Positions 8,027 through 17,235 are shown, numbered from the stretch's first letter. The stretch: DNA of 64,000 nt from Methanoculleus sp. UBA430 (GCF_002506585.1 NZ_DAXW01000015.1:128210-192209); one strand, 5' to 3'. Notes: a model not told the origin generated them from the letters alone. Translations and numbers: made by a program.

Positions 8027-10260
8027 TCACAGTGCCTGGATCTTTCCGACAAAGTAATAGGCAATTTTCGCGGCATCACCGATATCAACCGCACCGTTAC
8101 CATTGAAATCAGCAGCAGGATCCGCCGCCACCTTCCCGACGACCATGTAGGCTACCTTCGAGACATCACCGATGTCCAAGACGCCATTTCCATTAAAATC
8201 AACCATTACAACTGCAAAAGTCAAGGCTGGCCAGTAGTCCGATACTTCTTGATTTTCATTTTCTACCTGAATTCCGCTCCATGTGTAGTTCCCCGGCGGC
8301 GCATACGGAGAGATGGTGTAACTTCTCTGGTAACTCCAGTTTTGCGGGGAGATCTCGGTGAAGCGTGCTCCATATCCACCTCCAAAGATGTTACCCTTGG
8401 GGCCATCCAGCCGAGAGCTTAACCAGTTTACAGGAGATACCGAGTTTGCAGTCACATTGAGTGTTACGATCCCGCCGCCGACGAATTTATACGGGTCAAG
8501 TTCCGCTGACGTAATAACAGGAATGTCGTTATTACACTGATTGTATACTTGGAAGGTTAGTGGGATCCAGGTTTGTGAAGATTCCTGATTTTGGTTCTCC
8601 ACCTGGATCCCGCTCCACGTATAGTTTCCAGACGGTGCATATGGTGAGATTGAATAACTTTCCTGGTAACTCCAGTTGCCTGAAGAAATCTCAGTGAAAT
8701 GGATTCCATACCCCCCTCCAAAGATGCTGCCTTTGGGGCCATCCAACCGAGAGCTCAGCCAGCTCACCGGGGATTTTGAGCGCGCAGTCACATTGAGTAC
8801 TACTGTCCCGCCATCGTGGAACTCATACTGGTTTAGTTCGGCAGATACTATTACGGGGATGTCGTTGTCAAACGTGTTTTGGACACTAAACGTCATAGCC
8901 GACCAATAGTCCGATGCCTCTTGATTCTCGTTTTCTACTTGGATCCCACTCCATGTGTAGTTCCCCGATGGGGCATATGGGGAGAGGGTGTAACTTCTCT
9001 GGTAATTCCAGTTGTGCGGGGAGATTTCGGTGAAACGAGCCCCGCTTCCGCCTCCAAAGATGTTGCCCTTGGGGCCGTCCAGTCGAGAACTCAGCCAGTT
9101 TACAGGAGATACCGAATATGCAGTTACATTGAGTATCACAGTTCCCCCATCCGCAAATTCTTCTTGATTTAGGGTGGCCGAGATAATTACAGGTTTATCG
9201 GTACCCGGACCCGGAGGTGGCGTTGGTGTTGCAGTTGGGGTCACTACTGTCAACGTCGGCGTAGGCGTTATTTCGCCGTTCTCGCGGTTATCAACACAAA
9301 CAGTAATTGTTTCCGGCCAGTAATCCGACAGTTGGTCTATCTCATCCATGACACGGATGTTTGAAAACCTATACTCTCCGGAAGGAGCTAACGGCGATAC
9401 GACATACCGAACATGACCGGTCCAGTTGGTTCCTGATTGGATGATGTCATGGAATCCACTCCCCCAAGCGCCCATAGGGGTGGATCTCGAGTAGAACCCT
9501 TGCGTCACCCTGGCATCAGCGGTTCCCGAAATGGTAATGTGAACCTCACCACCATTGATAATCGTCTCATTTCCAACAACAACCGATTTAATGACCGGCC
9601 TTCCTACCGTCTGAGAATTGTTTACAGTAACAGTGACTATTTCCGGCCAGTAATCTGACTGTTGCTCTATTTCATCCATGACACGGATGTTTGAAAACTT
9701 ATACTCTCCAGACGGAGCCTGTGGCGATATGGTATATCGGATATGGCCAGTCCAGTTTGTCCCTGATTGGATAATATCATGGAACCCACATCCCCAAGCA
9801 CCCGTGGGGTTGGATCGCGAGTAGAACCCTTGCGTCACCCTGGCATCAGCGGTTCCCAATACGGTAATTTCAATCTCACCGCCGTCAATGATTGTACCAT
9901 TATTAACGGTGACAGATGCGACGACTGGCTTCCCTACCGACTGAGAGTTATTTACGATAACAACAACTGTTTCTGGCCAGTTATCTGACTGTTGCTCTAT
10001 CTCGTCCATGACACGGATATTTGAAAACTTATACTCTCCAGACGGGGCCTGTGGCGATACGGTATATCGAATATGACCAGTCCAGTTGGTTCCTGATTGG
10101 ATGATGTCATGGAACCCACATCCCCAAGCACCCATGGGGTTGGATCGCGAGTAGAACCCTTGCGTCACCCTGGCATCAGCGGTACCTGAGACAGTGATGT
10201 GAATCTCGCCACCATCGGTGATCGTATCATTCTCTATGACCACCGAGGTGATTATAGGTT
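8027..10260 (-). repeat. Two sets of three tandem coding repeats, period about 330 bp
   Basis: Set B covers roughly 8207-9190 and set A roughly 9280-10260. Within each set the copies are highly similar at DNA level, for instance the string tggcatcagcggt recurs in every type A copy. High DNA identity implies recent expansion or ongoing gene conversion within the gene. Confidence 0.8.
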
Positions 10261-10348
10261 TTTCTACAGCAGAAACGGGAATAACCACAAAAAAGAGAAC
10301 CAAAAGCAAAAGCAACACTTTGGAGCTTACCAATCGCAGAACCATCAT
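8027..10348 (-). CDS. Secreted six-repeat protein with C-terminal dockerin
   Basis: A 773-residue exported protein. Residues 1-27 are a signal peptide. Residues 30-355 are three near-identical repeats of about 110 residues (type A, core GTADARVTQGFYSRSNP and APSGEYKFSNIRVMDEIEQ). A Thr/Pro linker covers 357-385. Residues 386-714 are three repeats of a second, related 110-residue type B (core SSRLDGPKGNIFGGG and APSGNYTWSGIQVENENQE). Residues 716-773 are a type I dockerin with two calcium loops DFNGNG.LDIGD. The repeats look like beta-sandwich domains (VINxGGEIxITVSG pattern). N-glycosylation sequons are frequent. The DNA is AT-richer than neighbours. No cohesin is encoded in the window. Confidence 0.85.
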   Translation of the reverse strand: MMVLRLVSSKVLLLLLVLFFVVIPVSAVEKPIITSVVIENDTITDGGEIHITVSGTADARVTQGFYSRSNPMGAWGCGFHDIIQSGTNWTGHIRYTVSPQAPSGEYKFSNIRVMDEIEQQSDNWPETVVVIVNNSQSVGKPVVASVTVNNGTIIDGGEIEITVLGTADARVTQGFYSRSNPTGAWGCGFHDIIQSGTNWTGHIRYTISPQAPSGEYKFSNIRVMDEIEQQSDYWPEIVTVTVNNSQTVGRPVIKSVVVGNETIINGGEVHITISGTADARVTQGFYSRSTPMGAWGSGFHDIIQSGTNWTGHVRYVVSPLAPSGEYRFSNIRVMDEIDQLSDYWPETITVCVDNRENGEITPTPTLTVVTPTATPTPPPGPGTDKPVIISATLNQEEFADGGTVILNVTAYSVSPVNWLSSRLDGPKGNIFGGGSGARFTEISPHNWNYQRSYTLSPYAPSGNYTWSGIQVENENQEASDYWSAMTFSVQNTFDNDIPVIVSAELNQYEFHDGGTVVLNVTARSKSPVSWLSSRLDGPKGSIFGGGYGIHFTEISSGNWSYQESYSISPYAPSGNYTWSGIQVENQNQESSQTWIPLTFQVYNQCNNDIPVITSAELDPYKFVGGGIVTLNVTANSVSPVNWLSSRLDGPKGNIFGGGYGARFTEISPQNWSYQRSYTISPYAPPGNYTWSGIQVENENQEVSDYWPALTFAVVMVDFNGNGVLDIGDVSKVAYMVVGKVAADPAADFNGNGAVDIGDAAKIAYYFVGKIQAL

Positions 10349-10642
10349 ACCTATCCGACAATTGAGTGATTGTTCACTACTGCAGGTTAAGTTTTTGCAT
10401 TGTCAGCGTTGAGGGAAACGGCTTTTTCGAAAGATTGATTTCGCTGACATCTGATTTTGCCGGGAAGAGCAAAAATAATCGAGAAATACCCCGACTCTTC
10501 AGTTGTGCGTGAGCCCGGAATACTTATTCACTGTGCTGGTGATGTGCTTCGTGTTCTGTGAGTGCAGAGTGCTCCCGAATTGAGGGGTAAGGTGTGAAAT
10601 CAACTTCCGCATGAGGAGGTATATCGTACATCAGGAGAATCA

Positions 10643-11155
10643 TCAGTGTACCTTGGTGATACCGGCGATCAGAAACTGCAAGGATGGATACTCATCAACA
10701 ACGGGGATAGGCCCCACCATCGACCACTGGGAGGGATCGAAGAGGCGTCCAATGAGTGTCGTGATTTGCCGAGGTGAATACTCTTGAAACGTAGTGAATG
10801 TAATCACCTGCCCGACGGAAGCATCCCGAGCGAGAAGAGAACGTAGTCGTTCGATCTGTTCGGGATATCGGTCTTTTTTATTAGCGTCCTGCCCCGAAAC
10901 GAACGATTTTAACTCTATAAGTGTTCGGCCCCCTTCACCGGAGCAGACAAGGTCGGCTTTGTAACGGGTGCCGGGATAGGTATAATCAGGGGAAACGGTT
11001 TTGTAATCAATCCCCAGTTCCACGAGGATCGGAACCAGTTCGACACGAAACCAGGATTCAAAAGAAGCCTGCGTTGTGCAGAGAAACCGGGCGGAGGTAC
11101 AGGTGCTGACGTGTTTCGAGATGCCCTGCGCCAAGGTATTGAGATCAAGAGTCAT
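10643..11155 (-). CDS. Putative PD-(D/E)XK-fold protein
   Basis: A 170-residue protein that I do not recognise as a named family. The middle carries a pattern expected for a PD-(D/E)XK nuclease core: YKADLVCSGEGGRTLIELKS, that is an aspartate in a hydrophobic strand followed by E-x-K in the next strand. A helix rich in R and E follows (PEQIERLRSLLA). The 59-bp gap to the divergent YaaA-like gene suggests the two share a control region and perhaps a function. It could be a restriction-like or anti-phage nuclease, but a non-catalytic relative is equally possible. Confidence 0.5.
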   Translation of the reverse strand: MTLDLNTLAQGISKHVSTCTSARFLCTTQASFESWFRVELVPILVELGIDYKTVSPDYTYPGTRYKADLVCSGEGGRTLIELKSFVSGQDANKKDRYPEQIERLRSLLARDASVGQVITFTTFQEYSPRQITTLIGRLFDPSQWSMVGPIPVVDEYPSLQFLIAGITKVH

Positions 11156-11178
11156 AAGCGAAGATCAATTCACCCGCC

Positions 11179-11189
11179 TTTAAATATAA
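11179..11189 (+). promoter_or_regulatory. TATA-like box between divergent genes
   Basis: The AT-rich element TTTAAATATAA lies about 26 bp before the ATG at 11215, so the transcript of the YaaA-like gene would be leaderless or nearly so. Confidence 0.5.
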
Positions 11190-11214
11190 CGAAACTGATT
11201 GTTGACTGATCGCG

Positions 11215-12534
11215 ATGGAGCCGTCACCAATTGAGTATAAGCCCACGAGCCCGGTTCTCTTTCTGGGGATCTGCTCGTTGAATAAATCACCCCTATCTAA
11301 CGACGAGCCGTACCAGAAGGAGCAATCGATCGCAGCTTGGCTCAAAGATCCCCAGAAAGAGAACCTTCTGTATCAGACAAGGAAAGCGTCTTTCGAACTC
11401 ATATTCCAGGGAGATCTTGAGAATTACGGAATTCCACTCGCAAAACATCCCCTGAACAGGGATCTCCGCCGGGGGGCGGACTTCAACGGTACGGCTCGCG
11501 CTAAGTATCTGCCTGCAATCGACCGATATACCGGAAGGTTCTACGGTGGAAAGGGTAATGATGGAAGGATCTATGATCTCAAGACGAGTCTGAACGGATC
11601 TTCACACCATCTTTTGATCATCTCGGGGCTCTATGGCCTGCTCCGCCCCCAAGAACAGATTCAACTCTATGAATCGCCTCTTGAGGACCTCCCGGAAATT
11701 CAAGCGATCTGGAAAGAAGGCAATAGGCTCACCAGACTCCTTTCCGCTTATATTAAAGCGCGCGGAGTACGCTTGGTCGTGGATATGACCGGACAGCGGG
11801 CATATCATGAGATGATTGATTGGCCGGCGATTTATGCATTACCGGGGGTGCGGGTGCTCCATGCAATGGCGAATATCGGTCCTGGGGAGGATCAGATCAA
11901 GACATTCGGAGCAGCACTCTGTGACCCGCTTTTACGTATGCCAGCATCGGAGTTACTTACGCTTCCGGACTCATGGGAGCTCGAAGCGCATCATCTGATG
12001 CTTCGAAGCATCCCGTCACCACCGAAAGGGGAGGACTGGCCACGTGAACCGAGTGAACTCGAAATGGTACTCGCAGATATGCGACAGGGGCTGGAGATGT
12101 TCTCAAAGAATGTGGAGGAGGACTATGAGAGATTATTCGGCCACGATAAGGCACGGGTACTTATTGAAGAGGTTCGACAACATAAATCACCTTGGAACGT
12201 GGCGATCAACTCTAACCTCATCAAGGATATTAACCAGTTCAATGATCCCAATGTGAAAAAGAGTCTCTTTGCCGATCTGGTCTCATTAATAACGACATTT
12301 CCGATTTCTAGAAAGGGAAAAGACATCACAGAACTCCGAAACGGGCGATTTGGAGATTATCTTGGGTGGCGCATTCGGATCAATAAATATCGACTCATAT
12401 TCTTCACCAATGAAGGTGGCCGCCAGCTCTATCTTCACAGTTTTGATAAAAAGCACGAAGATGAGGAAACATATGATTTATCAAAACTTGCTGCAAGGAA
12501 GATACGTGCATTTTTCCTTCGTATTGAGGAATAA
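11215..12534 (+). CDS. YaaA-family protein with RelE/HigB-like C-terminal domain
   Basis: A 439-residue two-part protein. Residues about 10-250 match the YaaA/DUF328 family, which in bacteria binds DNA and lowers peroxide damage: RAKYLPAIDRYTGRFYGG, LLIISGLYGLLRPQEQI and YHEMIDWPAIY are typical. After a linker, residues about 330-439 look like a RelE/ParE/HigB toxin fold: GKDITELRNGR, GWRIRINKYRLIFF and LYLHSFDKK are the usual strand pattern of a ribonuclease-type toxin. No antitoxin is encoded beside it. The toxin-like assignment is by pattern only, and the fusion is unusual. Confidence 0.65.
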   Translation: MEPSPIEYKPTSPVLFLGICSLNKSPLSNDEPYQKEQSIAAWLKDPQKENLLYQTRKASFELIFQGDLENYGIPLAKHPLNRDLRRGADFNGTARAKYLPAIDRYTGRFYGGKGNDGRIYDLKTSLNGSSHHLLIISGLYGLLRPQEQIQLYESPLEDLPEIQAIWKEGNRLTRLLSAYIKARGVRLVVDMTGQRAYHEMIDWPAIYALPGVRVLHAMANIGPGEDQIKTFGAALCDPLLRMPASELLTLPDSWELEAHHLMLRSIPSPPKGEDWPREPSELEMVLADMRQGLEMFSKNVEEDYERLFGHDKARVLIEEVRQHKSPWNVAINSNLIKDINQFNDPNVKKSLFADLVSLITTFPISRKGKDITELRNGRFGDYLGWRIRINKYRLIFFTNEGGRQLYLHSFDKKHEDEETYDLSKLAARKIRAFFLRIEE

Positions 12535-12667
12535 CTGAAATGATATCCATTTTTGCCACTGCTCAGACTCGATGTTGGCATCCCGGAGTGCCGCCACGGT
12601 GCTGTGGATCTCAACGCCACGGTGAGCGCAATGTTAATACCCACAAACCGTAGTGGTCGGACCGGGA

Positions 12668-12895
12668 ATGAGACTCATACAAATTGTGGGCGTGCTCATC
12701 GGCGCCTTTATTGCATCTCTTGGTCTGCTCTGGTTTCTCCAGGGCATGGCAATTATCCAGATGCGTCCGATACTCTGTGTCGCGAATTGCGAACCTATCG
12801 TGGGCGGATCCCCGTTATGGGCAGCAGCCGGGGTGGTTGCTTTCGTTGTCGGGGTTGTTGTCGCTCTTTTCGGTGCGAGGCGCAGCGGGACATAA
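12668..12895 (+). CDS. Small two-helix membrane protein
   Basis: A 75-residue protein with two hydrophobic helices (about 4-27 and 50-71) and two cysteines in the loop between them (CVANCEP). The ATG at 12668 is preferred over the upstream GTG because it begins directly at the first helix. No family recognised. Confidence 0.5.
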   Translation: MRLIQIVGVLIGAFIASLGLLWFLQGMAIIQMRPILCVANCEPIVGGSPLWAAAGVVAFVVGVVVALFGARRSGT

Positions 12896-13021
12896 TCGAA
12901 CCCCCGGCGACTTCCCTCCAGCGACTGCGGCGCCCGCTACCGGGCTTGTGTCGAAGCCGGGGGCGGTCTATCCGAAAGGGATAATGCATTCCCTGTGGTA
13001 TGACTCTCATGGAGGAGTCCG

Positions 13022-13333
13022 GTGCACCCCATTATCCGCGAGAAGATCCCTGAGATTGCCCGCATCGCGGCACGTCACCGCGTGAAACGGCTCGGGGTCT
13101 TCGGCTCGGCGACGGGCGACTGGTTCGACCCGGCATCGAGCGACATCGACTTCGTTGTCGAGTTCGAGCCGATGGTCCCGGTGGAACATGCACGGGCTTA
13201 CTTTAGCCTCGCCGAGGACCTGGCCCGGGCCTTCGGCCGCGAGGTCGATCTCGTTGAATTGTCTGCGGTGCGAAACCCGTTCTTCCGCCGGGCGGTGGAG
13301 GAGACCTGCAGGGAAGTCTATGCCGTCGCGTGA
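13022..13333 (+). CDS. mntA: MNT-type nucleotidyltransferase antitoxin
   Basis: A 103-residue minimal nucleotidyltransferase with the signature GVFGSATG followed by SSDIDFVVEF (G-S-x10-D-x-D). MntA proteins silence HEPN toxins (HepT), in studied cases by adding AMP groups to the toxin. A GTG start is used. The neighbouring HEPN gene survives only as a stub, so this antitoxin seems to be orphaned. Confidence 0.85.
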   Translation: MHPIIREKIPEIARIAARHRVKRLGVFGSATGDWFDPASSDIDFVVEFEPMVPVEHARAYFSLAEDLARAFGREVDLVELSAVRNPFFRRAVEETCREVYAVA

Positions 13334-13463
13334 GGCGCAGATGTTCCTCCAGGATATTGTTGTGTCAGGTCCAGTGGCCTCATTTTATGCAGTTCCTTGG
13401 GGTGCTGGGACTATTCTAAGGCGAGAAGCACATCGTCAAATTGGGGAGAGCATGGTTTGTTAA
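13320..13463 (+). pseudogene. Remnant of a HEPN (HepT) toxin gene
   Basis: An ATG overlapping the end of the MNT gene opens MPSREAQMFLQDIV, which is how HepT proteins begin right behind MntA. After this the frame loses HEPN resemblance and ends at 13463 without the R-x4-6-H motif. The toxin is therefore truncated or deleted just after codon 14. Confidence 0.6.
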
Positions 13464-13550
13464 GTTCCAAGATCATCTCCAAATAATGCTGATTTATATA
13501 ACAATTTTTAATACGGGTCTGTGTCAATTGAGCGTTGTGGAGAGACTTCT

Positions 13551-14537
13551 ATGACGCATTCCAATATCGCTAAAATCGAAGAGACTATATTGTCACTTTT
13601 GCCCGATGAAGATTACAGAAGGGCTTGTTTGTCCTTATTCGTTGAATCGCTCCTTGAAGCTAACTCATATGGGCGTAATAAATGGGGTGTATACTGTTAT
13701 AGTGAAGGTGTTCGACTCTTGGTCGGCAGCCTGATCGTCTGCACCGTCCACAAAAACGGGTTATGGTTGTCTCTTGACAAACAGTTATTGAATGAGATGA
13801 AGGATAAACAGGATATATTAGAAGAATGCAAAGCATGGCACTGGGACAATGGCGATTGGTCTGAGTATAAGAAAATTCCATCAAAAAATGGCTATTATAT
13901 TCCGTCCAGTAGGGATCTGGATATCTGGCCACTTTTACGCGATTTACACTTTGAGTACATAAAAAAAGCTGCAAATAAATACGACCTGTTGAGGATTGAC
14001 AGCCAGAAAAAGCATAGTCCTGAATTGTTAGTTTATTTGAGTAATGAGCTTGACCAAAGTATTCCTCGTCCAGATTACGGCGATAAGCCTGAAAACAATG
14101 CCTTGAAAGATTTTGAAGAGTGTAAAGACACCTATGAAGATCTGCCTAAGACACAACGTGAATCAATAATACTGAGCCGCATTGGTCAGGGAGCATTCCG
14201 TTCAGGTCTGGTAAATTATTGGGGAACATGTGCCGTCACAGGGTGTAGTTTAACCAGGTTATTAAGGGCATCTCATATCAAGCCCTGGAGAGATTCGGAT
14301 AATGCAGAACGCCTGGACATCTACAATGGTTTATTACTTATTCCCAACTTAGACAGTGCTTTCGATCTAGGATATATCAGTTTTGATAATGAAGGAAAAA
14401 TAATCATTAGTGATAAATTAAGTGAAAATGACCGGAATGAACTTGGTATTCACCCGGGTATGAACTTAAGAAATATAGAGAAGAACCACGTTAGGTATTT
14501 AAACTATCATAGGCGGGAAATATTCAGAGATACTTAA
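13551..14537 (+). CDS. HNH endonuclease-domain protein
   Basis: A 328-residue protein with an HNH_2-type nuclease domain at its C-terminus: CAVTGCSLTRLLRASHIKPW provides the zinc-binding/catalytic part and NGLLLIPNLDSAFDLGYI the N-H portion. The N-terminal half is helical and of unknown function, perhaps DNA recognition. The ATG at 13551 is chosen because GGAGAG lies seven bases upstream. Base composition is clearly AT-richer than the core genes, suggesting horizontal transfer. Such proteins are often restriction or phage-defence nucleases. Confidence 0.8.
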   Translation: MTHSNIAKIEETILSLLPDEDYRRACLSLFVESLLEANSYGRNKWGVYCYSEGVRLLVGSLIVCTVHKNGLWLSLDKQLLNEMKDKQDILEECKAWHWDNGDWSEYKKIPSKNGYYIPSSRDLDIWPLLRDLHFEYIKKAANKYDLLRIDSQKKHSPELLVYLSNELDQSIPRPDYGDKPENNALKDFEECKDTYEDLPKTQRESIILSRIGQGAFRSGLVNYWGTCAVTGCSLTRLLRASHIKPWRDSDNAERLDIYNGLLLIPNLDSAFDLGYISFDNEGKIIISDKLSENDRNELGIHPGMNLRNIEKNHVRYLNYHRREIFRDT

Positions 14538-14928
14538 ATGAGGTCTTAGATCCCCCGTAATTTTTGGGACCTGCTTGCGGATTTAAGCCATTAATAATCT
14601 CCCTCACGTCCACACTACAAGTTGCCTAAAAGCCTCTGCCGGGAGCGGACTACTCACTCGAAATTCTTCGAGTTTCTTCATCTCCTGCCAGTTGCCCTCT
14701 CAGATGCTCCTGTTGCCGATAGGAACAATGAAGTCTCTCGCGAAGAGCGCGAAAAGAGCGTGTTAACAACCCAGGTTGCCTTCGCGTAAGGTGGTAATCT
14801 GGGATGATTTTGGGAAGGGTGATTCGCACAGCCCCCGGTTATTACTTCGATTCAATGGAAGTCAATGATATAATCTCTGATAGGGAGTTCTACAGAGCCA
14901 GAAGATTGTGATGTAGGGGTCCCGGCCC
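14538..14928. other. Intergenic region with a short GCGAAG-type repeat
   Basis: The 391-bp gap holds ctctcgcgaagagcgcgaa near 14734 and ccttcgcgtaagg near 14779, which are related to the stem-loop repeat at 17570-17642. No convincing gene is present. Confidence 0.4.
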
Positions 14929-16011
14929 TCACGCCCTCTCTTCCACCCGGATCTTCAGCCCCTCGTTGTCGACCTTCGTGGCGATCGCGACCCGGAGGCC
15001 GGCCTTTGCCAGGATCGCCGCCACTTCCTCCTCCGGCCGGCCGGTGATGACCGCGATGGACGGGCCGACCGAACTCATGCCGACGAACTCGAGGCCGGCG
15101 TCCCGGAGCGCCGCCATGTAGCGGTAGATCTCGAAGCCGTGGTGCTCCACCTCGGCCCGCTTCGAGCCGCGGAACTCGATCTCCCAGATGACGTCGCCGA
15201 TCTTCTCGAGATCCCCGCGCTCCAGTGCCGGGATGAGGTCCATCAGGATGAGGTAGGACTTCAGCTCGCGGTCGCGGTAGTCCAGGGTCCGGGCCTTGTT
15301 CATCAGCAGGTCGAACTCCTTCTCCCCCGCCGACGAGACATCGGAGGTCGGGATGGCGATGTAGACCCGCTTGCCCTCGGCAAACGCGTGCCGGTAGACG
15401 AGGGTCAGCTCGTCCCCCATCACCGCCATCCCGCCGTGGGTGCTCGCGGCGGGGCCGACACCGGTCTCGAACCCGAACGCGACGTTCCCGGCATCCGTCT
15501 CCTCGACGAAGTTGCTGCCGAGGAGGAGGCGGAGCTGGTCGCTCGTTAGCGGCGAGCCCACGGCGGTGTTGAGGGCGTTTGCGACCGCAATCAGGATGGT
15601 GCTCGTGGACCCGAGCCCGACGTGCTCGTACATGTGGTCGCGTGCAGAGATCTTAAAACCGCCCTCATAACCGACAACCTGCCGGAAGGCCTCCACGAAG
15701 TGGCGGAGGATCGGTTCGCGGGAGTAGTCGATCTCGATGCCTGAGGCCGTGCACGTGACCTCGGCGGTGCAGTAGACACCGATGGCAAACCCGATCCCGC
15801 CTCCCCCGGGGTGGTCCGGGGAGAACCGGTTCATGTCGAGCACGGTGAGATGAATCCTCGCCGGGGCGCGGACAACGACGGTGCCGGCAACCGGCGCGAG
15901 CGGGTAGTCCTTCTGGAGGCCGCACGGTCGGATATGCTCGCCGGGGGAGAAGGAGGTGAACTCGTACTCGACGAGGTCTAAGTCCCCTCCGCGGATCTTC
16001 ATAATGGGCAT
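14929..16011 (-). CDS. GHMP-superfamily protein, beta-RFAP synthase type
   Basis: A 360-residue GHMP-fold protein resembling archaeal beta-ribofuranosylaminobenzene 5'-phosphate synthase, which joins p-aminobenzoate or p-hydroxybenzoate to PRPP with loss of CO2 in the first committed step of methanopterin synthesis. The N-terminal motif RAPARIHLTVLDMN and the GHMP glycine-rich loop HVGLGSTSTI are visible, as is the C-terminal MSSVGPSIAVI. It lies 14 bp behind the DUF2148 gene, so the two are likely one transcript. Paralogous GHMP proteins exist in methanogens, so exact activity is inferred. Confidence 0.75.
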   Translation of the reverse strand: MPIMKIRGGDLDLVEYEFTSFSPGEHIRPCGLQKDYPLAPVAGTVVVRAPARIHLTVLDMNRFSPDHPGGGGIGFAIGVYCTAEVTCTASGIEIDYSREPILRHFVEAFRQVVGYEGGFKISARDHMYEHVGLGSTSTILIAVANALNTAVGSPLTSDQLRLLLGSNFVEETDAGNVAFGFETGVGPAASTHGGMAVMGDELTLVYRHAFAEGKRVYIAIPTSDVSSAGEKEFDLLMNKARTLDYRDRELKSYLILMDLIPALERGDLEKIGDVIWEIEFRGSKRAEVEHHGFEIYRYMAALRDAGLEFVGMSSVGPSIAVITGRPEEEVAAILAKAGLRVAIATKVDNEGLKIRVEERA

Positions 16012-16025
16012 GATGTCACTTCGTT

Positions 16026-16577
16026 TCAGCGTGTGCGGTCAAAGAAGATATCCTTTCCAGCAGCCCGGAGCGGGATGCCGTAGGCGACGCCGCATCCATC
16101 CAGCCACCCGAGCGAGAGCGCGCCGACGCCGACCGAGTACATGACCCGGTTGTCGACGTTGTGGATGCTCGCAGTCTTTACCGCGGAGCCGACCGCGATC
16201 CCGAGATCGGCCATCCGGACGGCGCAGTTCGGGCCCCCAAACGGCGTGGTCCGCACCCCTCCCTCGCGCTGTGCATCAAGCATCTCTGCACAGGTGGAAT
16301 AGCCGCACGCGCCGCAGTCGAGGCCCACGGCATCGTTTAAGAGCGATCCGATGAGGAAACAGGCGTCGCTTGCCGCGACGTTAGCCGCGTCACGGAGAAA
16401 GAACCCCAGGTTATGCCGCTCGCCGAACCTCCGCATCGCCTCCGCGAGGACCGTCTTCCCTTCGCCGGTGACGATCCTCGTCCGGATGACGTCGGTGCCC
16501 CGGGCTTTCGGGGCGGTGCGCGCCGAGAGAGCCATTAACTTCGCGACGGTCTCCACGGCGTCTGATTCGATACCCAT
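16026..16577 (-). CDS. DUF2148 ferredoxin-like protein
   Basis: A 183-residue protein with the segment LDCGACGYSTCAEM in the middle and further cysteines near the C-terminus, matching the DUF2148 (Fe-S cluster) family common in methanogens. The start MGIESDAVETVAK is used rather than an ATG five codons upstream. It heads a two-gene operon with the GHMP protein and is divergent from msrA. Function is unknown. Confidence 0.8.
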   Translation of the reverse strand: MGIESDAVETVAKLMALSARTAPKARGTDVIRTRIVTGEGKTVLAEAMRRFGERHNLGFFLRDAANVAASDACFLIGSLLNDAVGLDCGACGYSTCAEMLDAQREGGVRTTPFGGPNCAVRMADLGIAVGSAVKTASIHNVDNRVMYSVGVGALSLGWLDGCGVAYGIPLRAAGKDIFFDRTR

Positions 16578-16669
16578 GAGAGTACGTGGCACCGGCCCAA
16601 GATAAGAGTATGCCCGGCCGGAGGCAGCGATACATTTTTCCGGGAACCCCGCCGAAGAGCCGGGTTGTC

Positions 16670-17164
16670 ATGGCAACGGAGAAGAATCTCGAGTCGGCCA
16701 CATTCGGCGCAGGATGTTTCTGGGGCGTCGAGGAGACGTTCCGGCACGTGCCGGGTGTCGTGGATACGGCGGTGGGGTTCATGGGGGGCACCACCGCAAA
16801 CCCATCCTACGAGGGCGTCTGCACCGGGAGGACCGGGCACGCAGAGGTCGTGCAGGTGACCTACGACCCCGGCGTGGTCTCGTACCGGGCGCTCCTCGAC
16901 GTCTTCTGGAACGCCCACGACCCGACCACCCCGAACCGGCAGGGCCCCGATATCGGGGCGCAGTACCGGTCGGTGATCTTCTACCACACCCCGGAGCAGG
17001 AGAAAGAGGCACGGGCGTCGAAGGAGGAGGCGGACCGCTCGGGCAGGTTCCGGCGCCCCATCGTCACCGCGATCGAACCCGCGGGGACGTTCTGGCGGGC
17101 CGAGGAGTACCACCAGCAGTTCTTCGCGAAGCGCGGCGGCGGGCAGTGCCGGACGCTGTGGTAG
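16670..17164 (+). CDS. msrA: Peptide methionine sulfoxide reductase MsrA
   Basis: A 164-residue enzyme reducing methionine-S-sulfoxide in proteins. The catalytic motif GAGCFWGVEE is at residues 12-21, followed by GFMGGTTANPSYEGVCTGRT and the conserved HDPTTPNRQGPDIGAQYRS. Length matches the family. The start at 16670 places the catalytic cysteine at the usual position. Confidence 0.95.
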   Translation: MATEKNLESATFGAGCFWGVEETFRHVPGVVDTAVGFMGGTTANPSYEGVCTGRTGHAEVVQVTYDPGVVSYRALLDVFWNAHDPTTPNRQGPDIGAQYRSVIFYHTPEQEKEARASKEEADRSGRFRRPIVTAIEPAGTFWRAEEYHQQFFAKRGGGQCRTLW

Positions 17165-17235
17165 GAGGACGGGCTCTCCCACGCCTCACTCCGGGGGCGC
17201 ACACCCCGGACAATCCCGTGTACGGCTTCCCAGTG

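Noticed and set aside
8027..10348. Regularly spaced repeats suggesting a CRISPR array
   Set aside because: The period is about 330 bp, the repeats are in frame and code for protein domains, and no cas genes occur in the window.
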